This document shows, piece by piece, positions 6,870-14,043 of a stretch of 61,430 nucleotides of DNA. The stretch comes from a virus: positions 1 to 61,430 of IMG/VR virus record IMGVR_UViG_3300025574_000085, one strand, 5' to 3'. The position numbers and the translations under genes were made by a program. A model generated the notes under the pieces. It was not told where the DNA came from, did no database searches, and saw only the letters and a program-made list of their open reading frames with translations. Positions within the stretch are counted from its first letter, which is position 1, and every line of letters begins with the position of its first letter.

Positions 6870-8163
6870 CGCTGCCCTCCGGCTTCTCGCCGTCAACGAG
6901 CAGCGCAATGAGCGCGTCCCGTGACCCCTCGCACCCCTCCAGCGTGCTGATGAGCGTGCTGGCCTCGTTGACGGACAGGTCCGAGGACGACCCCAGCTCC
7001 CGGCCCGCGATCTGCGAGGCGGCCACGAGCCGCTGCTCCCGCTCCTTGCCGGTGAACCCGAGTCCGGTGAACAGCGCGCCGAGCTTGGTCAGCTGCGCCC
7101 TGGTGACCGTGCCGGGCGTGTCGTAGTCGCTGTCTGCACTGAAGACGGCGCCATCCCTCTGGTCCGTATCCGAGGTAGCCGCGTCTCCATTCGTGGGGAC
7201 CTCTTGCTCGTCTGGAGCCTCCCCCGCGGACTCCGCTGGGGGGGTTTGCGGAGCTGCAGCAGGGTGCTGCCGCTCCGCGGGGGAGGCGTCTGGGGGCGCG
7301 CTGGCCGCCTGGCGGGCGAGGTCGCCGACGTGGACGGGCTGGGCAGCTTGAACGAGGCCCCTGAGGCGGAGCCGGATGCGGTTCTGTATGTGCGTGGCCT
7401 GGCCGGGGGTGCACTGGCCGTCGCGGGCGGCGGTGGCGGCGTCGCGCCAGATCTGCTGCCCGGCCGCCTCGGTGGTGAATGTGGCCGCCTCCTCGAGCAG
7501 GCGCATGGCCGGTGTCGGGCCGTCGTCCGCCGCGGCGGCGGTGTCCTCGCCGCCGTCTTCAGCGCTGAACAGGCCGGCGGCGGCGGTGGCATCGACCGTG
7601 GCACCGACGAGGGCGCGCTTCTGCGCCATCCTGATGATGGTGTTCCAGGGTGCCCGGTATTCGGTGAGGTGCTTCCACTTGTTCGGGTTGGCTACCCTGC
7701 GGTCTTTCTCAGCCCACATCCGCTCCTTGGCCTCGGCCTTGAACTGGGCCTGCTCGGCGGTGGTGAAGAATTTGGCCTCGTCGTAGCCCGCGTAGCCCTC
7801 GCAGGTCGCGACGGTGACGATGTGGCCGCCGGGCAGCTGCCTGGTGATGGTGGCCCGGTAGGTGACGCCTTCCTTGCGGTTGTCGCTGTCGTACTCGGTT
7901 TCGGTGCGGTCGCAGGTGAACGCGAGGCCGAACCACTGGAGCAGCTTCTCCGCGCCCGGCTTGAACAGAACCTTTCTGTCATCGGTGCCCGGTATGGTGC
8001 CGTAGTCCACGCTTTCGCGGAGCACGGCGAGGGTGCAGGCGCGCAGCTGGGCGTCCAGGGCCTTGGCGTCCTCAGGCGTCATGACGATCCGCGCCCGGTA
8101 TTCCTCCACCTGCCCGCCGGTGTAGGGCATCAGGCCGGTTTCGGGTGTCTCTGTAGCTGTCAT
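6862..8163 (-). CDS. phage protein of the LFKPGAEKL type, possibly recombination-related
   Basis: This 433-aa protein carries VDYGTIPGTDDRKVLFKPGA and WKHLTEYRAPWNTIIRMAQK, hallmarks of a widespread uncharacterised phage family often found near DNA recombination genes. A low-complexity linker (about 225-340) precedes a C-terminal module (TRAQLTKLGALFTGLGF, then an ASTLISTLE segment). That module is also seen at the end of phage single-strand annealing and DNA-binding proteins. The start at 8163 overlaps the upstream stop (ATGA). It is the largest early gene, so a role in DNA recombination is likely but unproved. Confidence 0.6.
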   Translation of the reverse strand: MTATETPETGLMPYTGGQVEEYRARIVMTPEDAKALDAQLRACTLAVLRESVDYGTIPGTDDRKVLFKPGAEKLLQWFGLAFTCDRTETEYDSDNRKEGVTYRATITRQLPGGHIVTVATCEGYAGYDEAKFFTTAEQAQFKAEAKERMWAEKDRRVANPNKWKHLTEYRAPWNTIIRMAQKRALVGATVDATAAAGLFSAEDGGEDTAAAADDGPTPAMRLLEEAATFTTEAAGQQIWRDAATAARDGQCTPGQATHIQNRIRLRLRGLVQAAQPVHVGDLARQAASAPPDASPAERQHPAAAPQTPPAESAGEAPDEQEVPTNGDAATSDTDQRDGAVFSADSDYDTPGTVTRAQLTKLGALFTGLGFTGKEREQRLVAASQIAGRELGSSSDLSVNEASTLISTLEGCEGSRDALIALLVDGEKPEGSDG

Positions 8164-8501
8164 GACGTGTGCCTTCCTTCGAGCCAGTTCAGGTAGTCCT
8201 GGTCCTTGCGGGACAGCTGAGTGAACGTGGTGTGGTCGTACGTGCAGCCGGGATACGTGCAGTTGGCCGGGCAGGTGCACCGCCCATAGCCCCCGTCCCG
8301 GCACAGCGTGCACAGCAGGGCCAGCACCGACGCGATCTGCACGTCGGCCGCGTCCTCCGCCTGCCGGCGGGCGGCCCGCGTGCCCCGCCAGCCCCGTACC
8401 AGGTCGGCGGCGGCGACGGCGGCGAGGGCGGTGACAACGAAGGGCGCGGCGATGACCACGATCAGGCAGGCTTTCAGCAGCAGCGGCGGGAACGGGGTCA
8501 T
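8160..8501 (-). CDS. membrane protein with Cys-rich tail (113 aa)
   Basis: A single hydrophobic segment (residues 5-35) is followed by a charged linker. A Cys/His-rich domain follows (CTLCRDGGYGRCTCPANC, then YPGCTYDH), which probably binds zinc. It overlaps both neighbours by 4 bp. The function is unknown. Confidence 0.6.
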   Translation of the reverse strand: MTPFPPLLLKACLIVVIAAPFVVTALAAVAAADLVRGWRGTRAARRQAEDAADVQIASVLALLCTLCRDGGYGRCTCPANCTYPGCTYDHTTFTQLSRKDQDYLNWLEGRHTS

Positions 8502-8806
8502 GACGCACCCGCCGTCCGGAGGGCCCGCTGGTAGCGGAGGATGGTGCGCTCTTTGACGCCGAGCCTTCTGGCGGCCTCCTCGAGAGTGACTTCGCCGGGC
8601 CCGGGGTGCCCGGTGCTGGCCAGCCGCATGGTGGCGAGGAGGGCGAGCCGCGCATCCCGCGTGCGCTGGGCGTCGGTGGGCTCCCGTTGGCGCCCGGTGC
8701 GGGGCGGGGGCATGGCGGGTGCCGGGATGGGCTGGCCACGCCAGCGGTACGGCTTCGGTTCGGCCATGCCGTTACAGGGACCGCCGAGGCCCATCGCGGT
8801 GATCAT
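8498..8806 (-). CDS. helix-turn-helix protein (102 aa)
   Basis: The C-terminal 35 residues (TLEEAARRLGVKERTILRYQ) form a clear helix-turn-helix. The N-terminal half is Pro-rich. I use the ATG at 8806, which overlaps the upstream stop (ATGA); another ATG at 8767 is possible. It is probably an early regulator. Confidence 0.6.
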   Translation of the reverse strand: MITAMGLGGPCNGMAEPKPYRWRGQPIPAPAMPPPRTGRQREPTDAQRTRDARLALLATMRLASTGHPGPGEVTLEEAARRLGVKERTILRYQRALRTAGAS

Positions 8807-9105
8807 GACCGCCGTCCCTGGCCCCGCCGCCACGTCAGGGTGAACTCGAACGGGGCGCCCGGGTCGCCCAGCTCATCGAGGGCACCGATGAAGTTCCCGG
8901 CGGATTGGGGCAGGGGGGCCCATATCTCGCTGTCCGGCAGGAAGACGACGGCCCGGTAGCCGCCGACCGCGACCACTGAGCCTTCGGGCAGGAGGTCCCC
9001 GAGCGCGCGGATGATCGCCAGGGCGGCCGGGCACTCATGGCAGTTGCGGGGCTTACCGTGCGCGATGTCCCACGGGGTGACCCGCACGAGGGTTGCCTGT
9101 TCCAT
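8803..9105 (-). CDS. hypothetical protein (100 aa)
   Basis: The start at 9105 overlaps the upstream stop (TGATG). The protein has NCHECPAALAIIRALGDLLP early and a beta-rich middle (VVAVGGYRAVVFLPDSEI). No family is recognised. Confidence 0.6.
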   Translation of the reverse strand: MEQATLVRVTPWDIAHGKPRNCHECPAALAIIRALGDLLPEGSVVAVGGYRAVVFLPDSEIWAPLPQSAGNFIGALDELGDPGAPFEFTLTWRRGQGRRS

Positions 9106-9359
9106 CACGTCTGCTCCCCTGTGTAGATGACGGTGGCGCTGGTGAAGAGGGGCACGGAGCACAGGACGGCCCGGTATTCCGCCTCGCTGATGAGCCCCCG
9201 CCGGTACGCCCTCCCGAACCGGGACACGTGCAGGCCCCGGGTGCCGCCCCGGTCCTCGCACGCCAGCGCGGCCAGCTGCCCGCACAGCCCGCACCGCACC
9301 AGCCGGGTGACCTCGCAGATGCCGGCCAGGTCGCGCGGCGGCGCATCGGTGGCGGTCAT
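9105..9359 (-). CDS. Cys-containing hypothetical protein (84 aa)
   Basis: CGLCGQLAALACEDR suggests a metal site in the first half. The second half has GRAYRRGLISEAEYRAVL, a short helical pair. ATGA overlap with the upstream gene fixes the start at 9359. Confidence 0.6.
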   Translation of the reverse strand: MTATDAPPRDLAGICEVTRLVRCGLCGQLAALACEDRGGTRGLHVSRFGRAYRRGLISEAEYRAVLCSVPLFTSATVIYTGEQT

Positions 9360-9559
9360 GAGGCACCGACGCGCCGCGGCCAGGAGTGGCACAGGACGAC
9401 CGGCCGGTCGGGCGGGTCCCCTTCTTCGAGCCAGCCGCCATAGGCCATGTGCGGCCCGGTGTGACCCTTGGCCGCCGTGCAGAAGTAGTCGCTGTCCTTG
9501 GCTCCGCATTCAGGCGTAGCCGAGTCAACATACAGAGGCCCGTTGTCCGGCCTGGTCAT
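9356..9559 (-). CDS. hypothetical protein (67 aa)
   Basis: This small protein has two Cys in its centre (ECGAKDSDYFCTAAKGHTGP), a known layout in small actinobacterial and phage proteins. Its start overlaps the preceding stop (ATGA). The function is unknown. Confidence 0.6.
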   Translation of the reverse strand: MTRPDNGPLYVDSATPECGAKDSDYFCTAAKGHTGPHMAYGGWLEEGDPPDRPVVLCHSWPRRVGAS

Positions 9560-9717
9560 TGCGTCTTCACCTCCGCGATGTGGTCGTTGAGGTGCAGGCG
9601 CCGGTCGGTGTCGGCAGCGGCCACGGTGACGCGCAGCTCGCCAGTCCAGCCGCAGCCCTTGCGGTGGCAGTGGGCCTGGTAGAGGCGGTCGATGCTGACG
9701 TGCGGCGGGGCGGTCAC
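9556..9717 (-). CDS. C2H2-like zinc-finger microprotein (53 aa)
   Basis: The frame runs from a GTG at 9717 and is fixed by GTGA and ATGA overlaps on both sides. HCHRKGCGW followed by LHLNDH gives a Cys-X4-Cys to His-X4-His spacing like a C2H2 finger. It may bind DNA. Confidence 0.55.
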   Translation of the reverse strand: MTAPPHVSIDRLYQAHCHRKGCGWTGELRVTVAAADTDRRLHLNDHIAEVKTQ

Positions 9718-9863
9718 GGCTGCTCGCCGATCAGGACAGTCGCCACATACGGGCCGTCTTCGCAGTCACAGCAGCCGCCGCACCGGTAGCACGCGGCGCA
9801 CAGTTCGTAGTCGGTGCACATGTGCTCGTCTGGGTAGTACTCGTCATCGCCGGGCCCGGTCAC
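9714..9863 (-). CDS. Cys-rich microprotein (49 aa)
   Basis: Seven of 49 residues are Cys (CAACYRCGGCCDC), so it probably binds one or two zinc ions. A GTG start at 9863 overlaps the upstream stop. It is one of many such microproteins in this operon. Confidence 0.55.
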   Translation of the reverse strand: MTGPGDDEYYPDEHMCTDYELCAACYRCGGCCDCEDGPYVATVLIGEQP

Positions 9864-10201
9864 GGCTGCCTCACCTGCCTGCTCAGCTGGTCCCGCAGAT
9901 CTTGGACCTGCTCAGCGGTGAGCGGCTCACCGCGGCGGTATGCCTCGCACTGGGCGCGGAAGTACCGGTGGTGCCCCCGTTCGCCGAGTGTGCGGCAGGC
10001 GACGGCGAGCTGCCCGGTTTTGGCGTAGCGGGTGATGGTCTTAACACTGAGCTGGTCGCAGTCGGCGCGGGACTCCATGTACAGCTTGGTGGTTCCGCGC
10101 TGCGCGGTGCCGATGACCGCGAACGGCCTGGCCCCGCTTGAGTTGAGGTGGACGGCGAACTCGCCGTCACCGACGTTCGCGCCTGGCGTGTGGATTCGCA
10201 T
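9860..10201 (-). CDS. hypothetical protein (113 aa)
   Basis: The first half is beta-rich (GEFAVHLNSSGARPFAVIG) and the second is helical with basic residues (TRYAKTGQLAVACRTLGERG). It heads a run of overlapping genes, and about 97 bp of non-coding DNA lies upstream. No family is recognised. Confidence 0.6.
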   Translation of the reverse strand: MRIHTPGANVGDGEFAVHLNSSGARPFAVIGTAQRGTTKLYMESRADCDQLSVKTITRYAKTGQLAVACRTLGERGHHRYFRAQCEAYRRGEPLTAEQVQDLRDQLSRQVRQP

Positions 10202-10257
10202 GGATGCTCCCTTTATGCTGGCTGGGTTGTCCCGGTGCGGATGCTCCCCGGGACCGT

Positions 10258-10294
10258 GAGACGCGCCGGGCCGGGCAGGTCAACGGCGCGTCTC
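10258..10294. terminator. hairpin between early gene groups
   Basis: GAGACGCGCC (10258-10267) pairs with GGCGCGTCTC (10285-10294) across a 17-nt loop. It lies between the stop of the gene at 10299 and the start of the one at 10201. There is no U-run, so it may be an attenuator or regulatory hairpin rather than a full terminator. Confidence 0.5.
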
Positions 10295-10298
10295 GCGT

Positions 10299-10541
10299 TT
10301 ACGGGCTCTGTGCGACGGGCTCCCGCTCGGCCTCCCGCTCGGCCTCGACCTCTTTGCGGCCAAGGTCAGTGATCCGCCAGTGCTTGTAGCGGCGGCCGCC
10401 CTCGACGGTCCAGTACGGCTCAGCGAGGCCGCGCCGATGCAAGCTGGGCATGCGCCGTGCGGTGGACGTGGACACCAAATCGAGCCCCAGCAGCGTCAGA
10501 GCGCGGCGCTGACCCTTGGTCAGAGGGCGCAGCGAGGTCAT
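10299..10541 (-). CDS. winged-helix-like protein (80 aa)
   Basis: The protein begins RPLTKGQRRALTLLG and includes a Trp/Tyr-rich beta hairpin (YWTVEGGRRYKHWRITDLG). This matches small winged-helix proteins that end in a Glu/Arg helix. It is translated with the excisionase-like gene (ATGA). A regulatory role is likely. Confidence 0.6.
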   Translation of the reverse strand: MTSLRPLTKGQRRALTLLGLDLVSTSTARRMPSLHRRGLAEPYWTVEGGRRYKHWRITDLGRKEVEAEREAEREPVAQSP

Positions 10542-10765
10542 GACGCCACACCTTCGGATGCTGGCCGGGCGGCGTCCTCGTTCTCCTTCCGGACGCGCTC
10601 GACCTCGGCCGCGTCGAAGATGTAGGCGCCGCTCTTGCCGGGCATCTTCTGCAGCGCATTGATGCGCGGCGGGTCAGCGAGGACCCAGCGGGTGAGGGTG
10701 CTGCGGTCGATGCCGAGGATGCCGCACGCCTCAGCGCTTCCGATCAAAGAGGGGGCGTCTGTCAT
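10538..10765 (-). CDS. excisionase-like helix-turn-helix protein
   Basis: The 75-aa protein has a MerR/excisionase-type HTH (SAEACGILGIDRSTLTRWV) and a short basic C-terminus. The ATG at 10765 was chosen over an upstream ATG at 10801, which falls inside the operator region. It is divergent from the repressor gene. It may be the excisionase (Xis) for the integrase, or the early Cro-like regulator. Confidence 0.65.
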   Translation of the reverse strand: MTDAPSLIGSAEACGILGIDRSTLTRWVLADPPRINALQKMPGKSGAYIFDAAEVERVRKENEDAARPASEGVAS

Positions 10766-10855
10766 GCGAAGAGCTTTGCACATTGCACGAGGGCCGCGCA
10801 ACCCGGCTGCGGGAAGTTATTGCAAAAGCACAGGTCTGCGTGCAATGATCGGCGC
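10766..10855. promoter_or_regulatory. divergent promoter/operator region of the immunity switch
   Basis: The 90 bp between the excisionase-like and repressor genes carry three similar motifs: TTTGCACATTGCAC at 10775, TTATTGCAAAAG at 10817 and GTGCAATGATC at 10840. Related motifs lie before the integrase (TTTTGCATTGATT, 11231) and after it (GTGCATTGTGCAAAG, 12237). They are likely operators of the XRE repressor. Confidence 0.55.
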
Positions 10856-11176
10856 ATGAGTGAGGTACCCGTGGCGACCAGGATTCCCACCTGGGACACA
10901 GCCGACCGCATGAAGAAGGCGCTCCGAGAGGCTGACCTCGGAGTACAGGAGATCGCGGAATACCTTGGAGTGTCCCGCAACACCGTCAGCACATGGATCA
11001 ACGGCCGGATCGAGCCCTCGAAACAGACGCTCCGATTGTGGGCGATGAAGACCGGCGTACCCTTCGACTGGCTCACCGATGAGGCGGACCCTAGTGGCCG
11101 GGGGGGCCACCGGCGCAGGGCTGGCCCGGGGTTCAGAACATCGCGGTTCCGATCGCTCAGAACACGGGCCGCTTAG
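10856..11176 (+). CDS. XRE-family repressor (immunity protein candidate)
   Basis: This 106-aa protein has a classic XRE helix-turn-helix (LGVQEIAEYLGVSRNTVSTW, then a GRIEPSKQTLRLWA segment) followed by a short basic tail. The length matches the small repressors of actinophages. It is divergent from the early operon and sits before the integrase. It is the best candidate for the lysogeny repressor. Confidence 0.75.
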   Translation: MSEVPVATRIPTWDTADRMKKALREADLGVQEIAEYLGVSRNTVSTWINGRIEPSKQTLRLWAMKTGVPFDWLTDEADPSGRGGHRRRAGPGFRTSRFRSLRTRAA

Positions 11177-11192
11177 CGTGATACGGACATTA

Positions 11193-11247
11193 CGGGATGT
11201 ATCCCGCGCAAATTCTTCGCGCACATGAACTTTTGCATTGATTAAGG
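11193..11247. promoter_or_regulatory. control elements before the integrase
   Basis: The 130 bp between repressor and integrase hold the palindrome CGGGATGTATCCCG (11193-11206) and a TTTTGCATTGATT motif (11231-11243) like the immunity operators. These may allow the repressor to control integrase expression. No clear -35/-10 pair was found. Confidence 0.4.
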
Positions 11248-11305
11248 CATCCTTCCCGTGAAGGCTGCGGGCACAGACGGTGCCCCCAGAGATCAATGGG
11301 AGCGG

Positions 11306-12217
11306 ATGTGCATGCCGTTGTTTTCCGCGCAGGAGGCCGTCGTAGTCGCCGCGCACCTGCGCCACATACACCTGATGGGCCACACCGAGGGCAGCGTGTA
11401 CTCCAGGGCCCGGGCGCTGCACCGGATGGCCATCTACCTGGCCGGGTCACTGATCGAGGCCACCGCCGCCGAGCTGCTCACCTGGCGGACGTCCCTGGCG
11501 GTCACCGATGAGACAGTCGTCCACTACGTCAGTCACGCGAGGGAGTTCTACAGCTGGTGTATCCACGAGGGCTTCAGGACCGACAATCCGGCCGAGGGCA
11601 TCCCGGTGCCGAAGATGCCCCGGCGGCTGCCGCGGCCGATCAGCGACGAGGAGCTGGCGTACGCGGTCGCCGCGGCAGATGGCCGCATCCGGCCGTGGCT
11701 GATCCTGGCCGCCTGGTGCGGGCTGAGAGCCAAGGAGATCGCCCTGCTGCGCTGGGAGTGCGTGCTGGACACCGCCGCGCCGCCGGTGCTGCTGGTGGCC
11801 GCGGACGCGACAAAGGGACGGAAGGAGCGTGCGATCCCGCTGCACGAGTTCGCCGCGTCCGAGCTGGCCGCCGTGCGCGGCCGCCGGGTGGGGTACGTGT
11901 TCGGCCGCCACGACGACCGCCCGGGCCCGAACCAGCCGCACCAGGTCTCCCATCTGGCGAACGAGCACCTGCACGCCTGCGGGTCGGCCGCGACGCTGCA
12001 CCAATTGAGGCACTGGTTCGGCACGAACACCTACCGGGCGAAGCGGGACCTGCGGGTGGTTCAGGAGCTGCTCGGCCACGTCAGCCCGGCGACCACCGCC
12101 GGGTACGCGGCGTACGACCGGAGCGAGGCGACGGAGGCGGTCAACGCCCTCCCGGTCCCGTCCGCGCTGCGCCCGGTCCCGGGGCGCAAGGATTCTGGCC
12201 CCGCGGCCTTGCCATAG
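11306..12217 (+). CDS. int: tyrosine-type integrase
   Basis: This is a tyrosine recombinase of about 303 aa with a SAM-like DNA-binding N-terminus (1-110) and a catalytic domain. The catalytic residues are R141 (GLRAKEIALLRW), K170 (TKGRKER), HxxR at 232-235 (HQLRHWFG), H258 (LLGH) and the nucleophile Y267 (AGYAAYD). The ATG at 11306 has GGGAG before it; a GTG at 11258 would add 16 residues. It integrates and, with an excisionase, excises the prophage. Confidence 0.9.
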   Translation: MCMPLFSAQEAVVVAAHLRHIHLMGHTEGSVYSRARALHRMAIYLAGSLIEATAAELLTWRTSLAVTDETVVHYVSHAREFYSWCIHEGFRTDNPAEGIPVPKMPRRLPRPISDEELAYAVAAADGRIRPWLILAAWCGLRAKEIALLRWECVLDTAAPPVLLVAADATKGRKERAIPLHEFAASELAAVRGRRVGYVFGRHDDRPGPNQPHQVSHLANEHLHACGSAATLHQLRHWFGTNTYRAKRDLRVVQELLGHVSPATTAGYAAYDRSEATEAVNALPVPSALRPVPGRKDSGPAALP

Positions 12218-12270
12218 CGGGCAATCGGCGTAGTCTGTGCATTGTGCAAAGATCTGTGGAGGGGGAACGG

Positions 12271-12462
12271 ATGGACCGGGACGAGGCCCTGAAGGATCTC
12301 CGGTACCACTGGGGTTCCGCGTACGAGCTCAGCGAGGGCAGCGGAGTGTGGCGGGCCGTCCGGCTCGACAACCAGCGGGCCCTGATCGCCACCGATCCCC
12401 GGGACCTCCGGGGCCTGATCCTCGCCGACTACAGCAGCAACCCCGTGAACACCCGGGCATAA
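12271..12462 (+). CDS. small hypothetical protein (63 aa)
   Basis: The protein starts MDRDEALKDLRYHWGSAYEL and is acidic, resembling small proteins that follow integrases in actinobacterial elements. GGAGGGGG precedes its ATG. An operator-like GTGCATTGTGCAAAG lies just upstream at 12237-12251. The function is unknown. Confidence 0.6.
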   Translation: MDRDEALKDLRYHWGSAYELSEGSGVWRAVRLDNQRALIATDPRDLRGLILADYSSNPVNTRA

Positions 12463-12473
12463 CTGAAAAAGGC

Positions 12474-12509
12474 GGGCCGCGAGGGGACTCAAGATCCCCG
12501 CCGCGGCCC
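12474..12509. other. strong hairpin; candidate attP core or terminator
   Basis: GGGCCGCG (12474-12481) pairs with CGCGGCCC (12502-12509). Inside, GGGGA and TCCCC enclose a 7-nt loop CTCAAGA. That loop has the form of a tRNA-Leu(CAA) anticodon loop, a common integration target. On the minus strand the hairpin is followed by a T-run, which fits a terminator. The two readings cannot be separated from sequence alone. Confidence 0.4.
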
Positions 12510-12550
12510 GGAGACCGTAGCCTCACCCCCTGAGCAAGCAGGAGGCCCAG

Positions 12551-12808
12551 ATGAACTCTAGAAGCAGCACCACCAGGCGCCGCAAGTACGCCGCCGCTAT
12601 TTTCGTGCTCGCCGTCGTGCTCATAGCGCTGTCCGGCTGCACGAAGACCGTCACCGTCACCGCGAAGTACCGCGGGATCTTCGGCTGGTACTTCGTCTGC
12701 ACCGGGACACTTCCGGGTCACTGCTACAAGGGCCACGTCTGGCGCGTTACGCAGAGCGAGTACGGCCGCGCGCGCGTCGGCCAGACCTACACGATCAGCA
12801 TTGGCTGA
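12551..12808 (+). CDS. small lipoprotein (85 aa)
   Basis: A basic start, a hydrophobic segment and a lipobox (IALSGC, Cys near 30) indicate export and lipid anchoring. The mature part has two more Cys (FVCTGTLPGHCYKG), likely a disulfide. AGGAGG lies before the ATG. As the first gene of the plus-strand operon it could alter the lysogen's surface, for example in superinfection exclusion; this is inference. Confidence 0.65.
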   Translation: MNSRSSTTRRRKYAAAIFVLAVVLIALSGCTKTVTVTAKYRGIFGWYFVCTGTLPGHCYKGHVWRVTQSEYGRARVGQTYTISIG

Positions 12809-12813
12809 CGGCG

Positions 12814-13038
12814 ATGAGCAGCGATAACGGCAGGCCCCAGCTGACGGACACCCAGCTGCGCCGCCTGGCGGCGGCCCGCGTGCTGGCGGGCGCGGAAGCC
12901 GATGACCTGTCCGCCGGGTACGAGTACGTCGATCCCCGGAACCGGACGATGGTGTATAGCTTCGCGTTCGGCATGGCGAAGGTGAGCATCACCGAGCTCC
13001 TGGAGATCATCGGCGCCCTGACTGGCGACACCCAGTGA
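12814..13038 (+). CDS. hypothetical protein (74 aa)
   Basis: This small helical protein (QLTDTQLRRLAAARVLAGAE) overlaps the start of the DUF2637 gene (GTGA). The gene pair suggests a shared role, but no family is recognised. Confidence 0.6.
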   Translation: MSSDNGRPQLTDTQLRRLAAARVLAGAEADDLSAGYEYVDPRNRTMVYSFAFGMAKVSITELLEIIGALTGDTQ

Positions 13039-13694
13039 CGGGCGTCCTGCGCACGCCCCGGCGGGCGGCGCTAATGGTGGTGGCCGCGCTGGTGGCCGCC
13101 GCTTCGCTAACCTCGTTCGCCGAGTCTTACCGTGGCCTGTACGACTGGGCGAACGAGCATGGCCTGTCCGGGGCGTGGGCGGCGATCTGGCCGCTGCAGG
13201 TGGACGTGTTCATCGCGGTCGGTGAGCTGGCCCTGTTCGTGGCCCTGGTGGACGGCTGGGCCCGGCGGTCCCGAGCCGCCGCGTGGACGGTCATCCTCGC
13301 CGGGCTGGCTGTGTCGGTGGCGGGCAACGTCGGCCACGTCGCCGGTCATTCCCTGGCCGACCGGGTGACGGCCGCGGTCCCGCCGCTCGCCGCCGCCGCT
13401 GCGCTGGCGGTCGGCCTGGGTGTCCTGAAGCGGGTCGTCGAGCAGCATCACGCGGGCCCGCTGCCCAGGGTGGCGGCGGACGCCCAGAGTGCGGCGCTGG
13501 CCGCGCTGCGGGCCACCACGGCGGCGGGTAACCCGCTGTCCGGCAGGCAGCTGGAAACGCGGTTCGGGCTGTCCCGCGCGGACGTGTCCAGGGTGCGCGA
13601 GCTGGTCCCTGATCGTGGCCGGGACGGGGGCGGCCTACCTGCCGTCCCGGCCACACCAGCCCCGTCGATGAACGGGAACGGAGGTGCGCCGTGA
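13035..13694 (+). CDS. DUF2637 (Spd-like) membrane protein with C-terminal HTH
   Basis: The 219-aa protein has four hydrophobic segments (about residues 12-28, 45-75, 83-105 and 112-130) with the DUF2637 signature ASLTSFAESYRGLYDWA and WPLQVDVFIAVGELALF. DUF2637 proteins accompany intercellular plasmid spread (Spd) genes in Streptomyces. Residues 165-190 (SGRQLETRFGLSRADVSRVR) form a helix-turn-helix. The start is a GTG overlapping the previous stop. Confidence 0.8.
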   Translation: MTGVLRTPRRAALMVVAALVAAASLTSFAESYRGLYDWANEHGLSGAWAAIWPLQVDVFIAVGELALFVALVDGWARRSRAAAWTVILAGLAVSVAGNVGHVAGHSLADRVTAAVPPLAAAAALAVGLGVLKRVVEQHHAGPLPRVAADAQSAALAALRATTAAGNPLSGRQLETRFGLSRADVSRVRELVPDRGRDGGGLPAVPATPAPSMNGNGGAP

Positions 13695-13855
13695 AGAGGT
13701 ACGTCATGACCGGCACCGAGGTGACCCGGTGCGTCTGCGGCGGTATCGACATGGGTGACGACAACTGGGACCTTGACGTGCGGCCTGACTGCCCGATCCA
13801 TGGCGATGAGGCCCCCGGCGATCAGCTGGCCATCGCAGACGAGGACCCCTTCTGA
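13691..13855 (+). CDS. zinc-ribbon-like microprotein (54 aa)
   Basis: CVCGG and CPIHG, about 20 residues apart, could form one zinc site, followed by an acidic tail. GTGA and TGATG overlaps fix both ends. It is translated between the DUF2637 protein and the transfer-like operon genes. Confidence 0.55.
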   Translation: MKRYVMTGTEVTRCVCGGIDMGDDNWDLDVRPDCPIHGDEAPGDQLAIADEDPF

Positions 13856-14043
13856 TGACCGTCTTCACTGACCCGGCCGAGGCGGGAAAGCTCATCTGCT
13901 GCCCGGCGATCTCGGTGGACGGGCTGGATTATGAACCGCCGCCGCTGAACCTGGACCTGTCCCGGTTCGTCCCGGACTATGAGGCCATGCCCCGACGGCG
14001 GTTCTGGGCCCGCGTGTGGTGGTGCCTGCGGGGCTGCCCGTGA
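13855..14043 (+). CDS. hypothetical protein (62 aa)
   Basis: The protein starts MTVFTDPAEAGKLICCPAIS and ends in a Trp/Arg-rich helix (RRRFWARVWWCLRGC). Its ATG overlaps the previous stop, and its stop overlaps the GTG of the translocase gene. The function is unknown. Confidence 0.55.
   Translation: MTVFTDPAEAGKLICCPAISVDGLDYEPPPLNLDLSRFVPDYEAMPRRRFWARVWWCLRGCP

Noticed and set aside
12474-12509. Complete tRNA gene
   Set aside because: Only an anticodon-like arm is seen. No acceptor stem, D arm or T arm with GGTTC can be placed around it.
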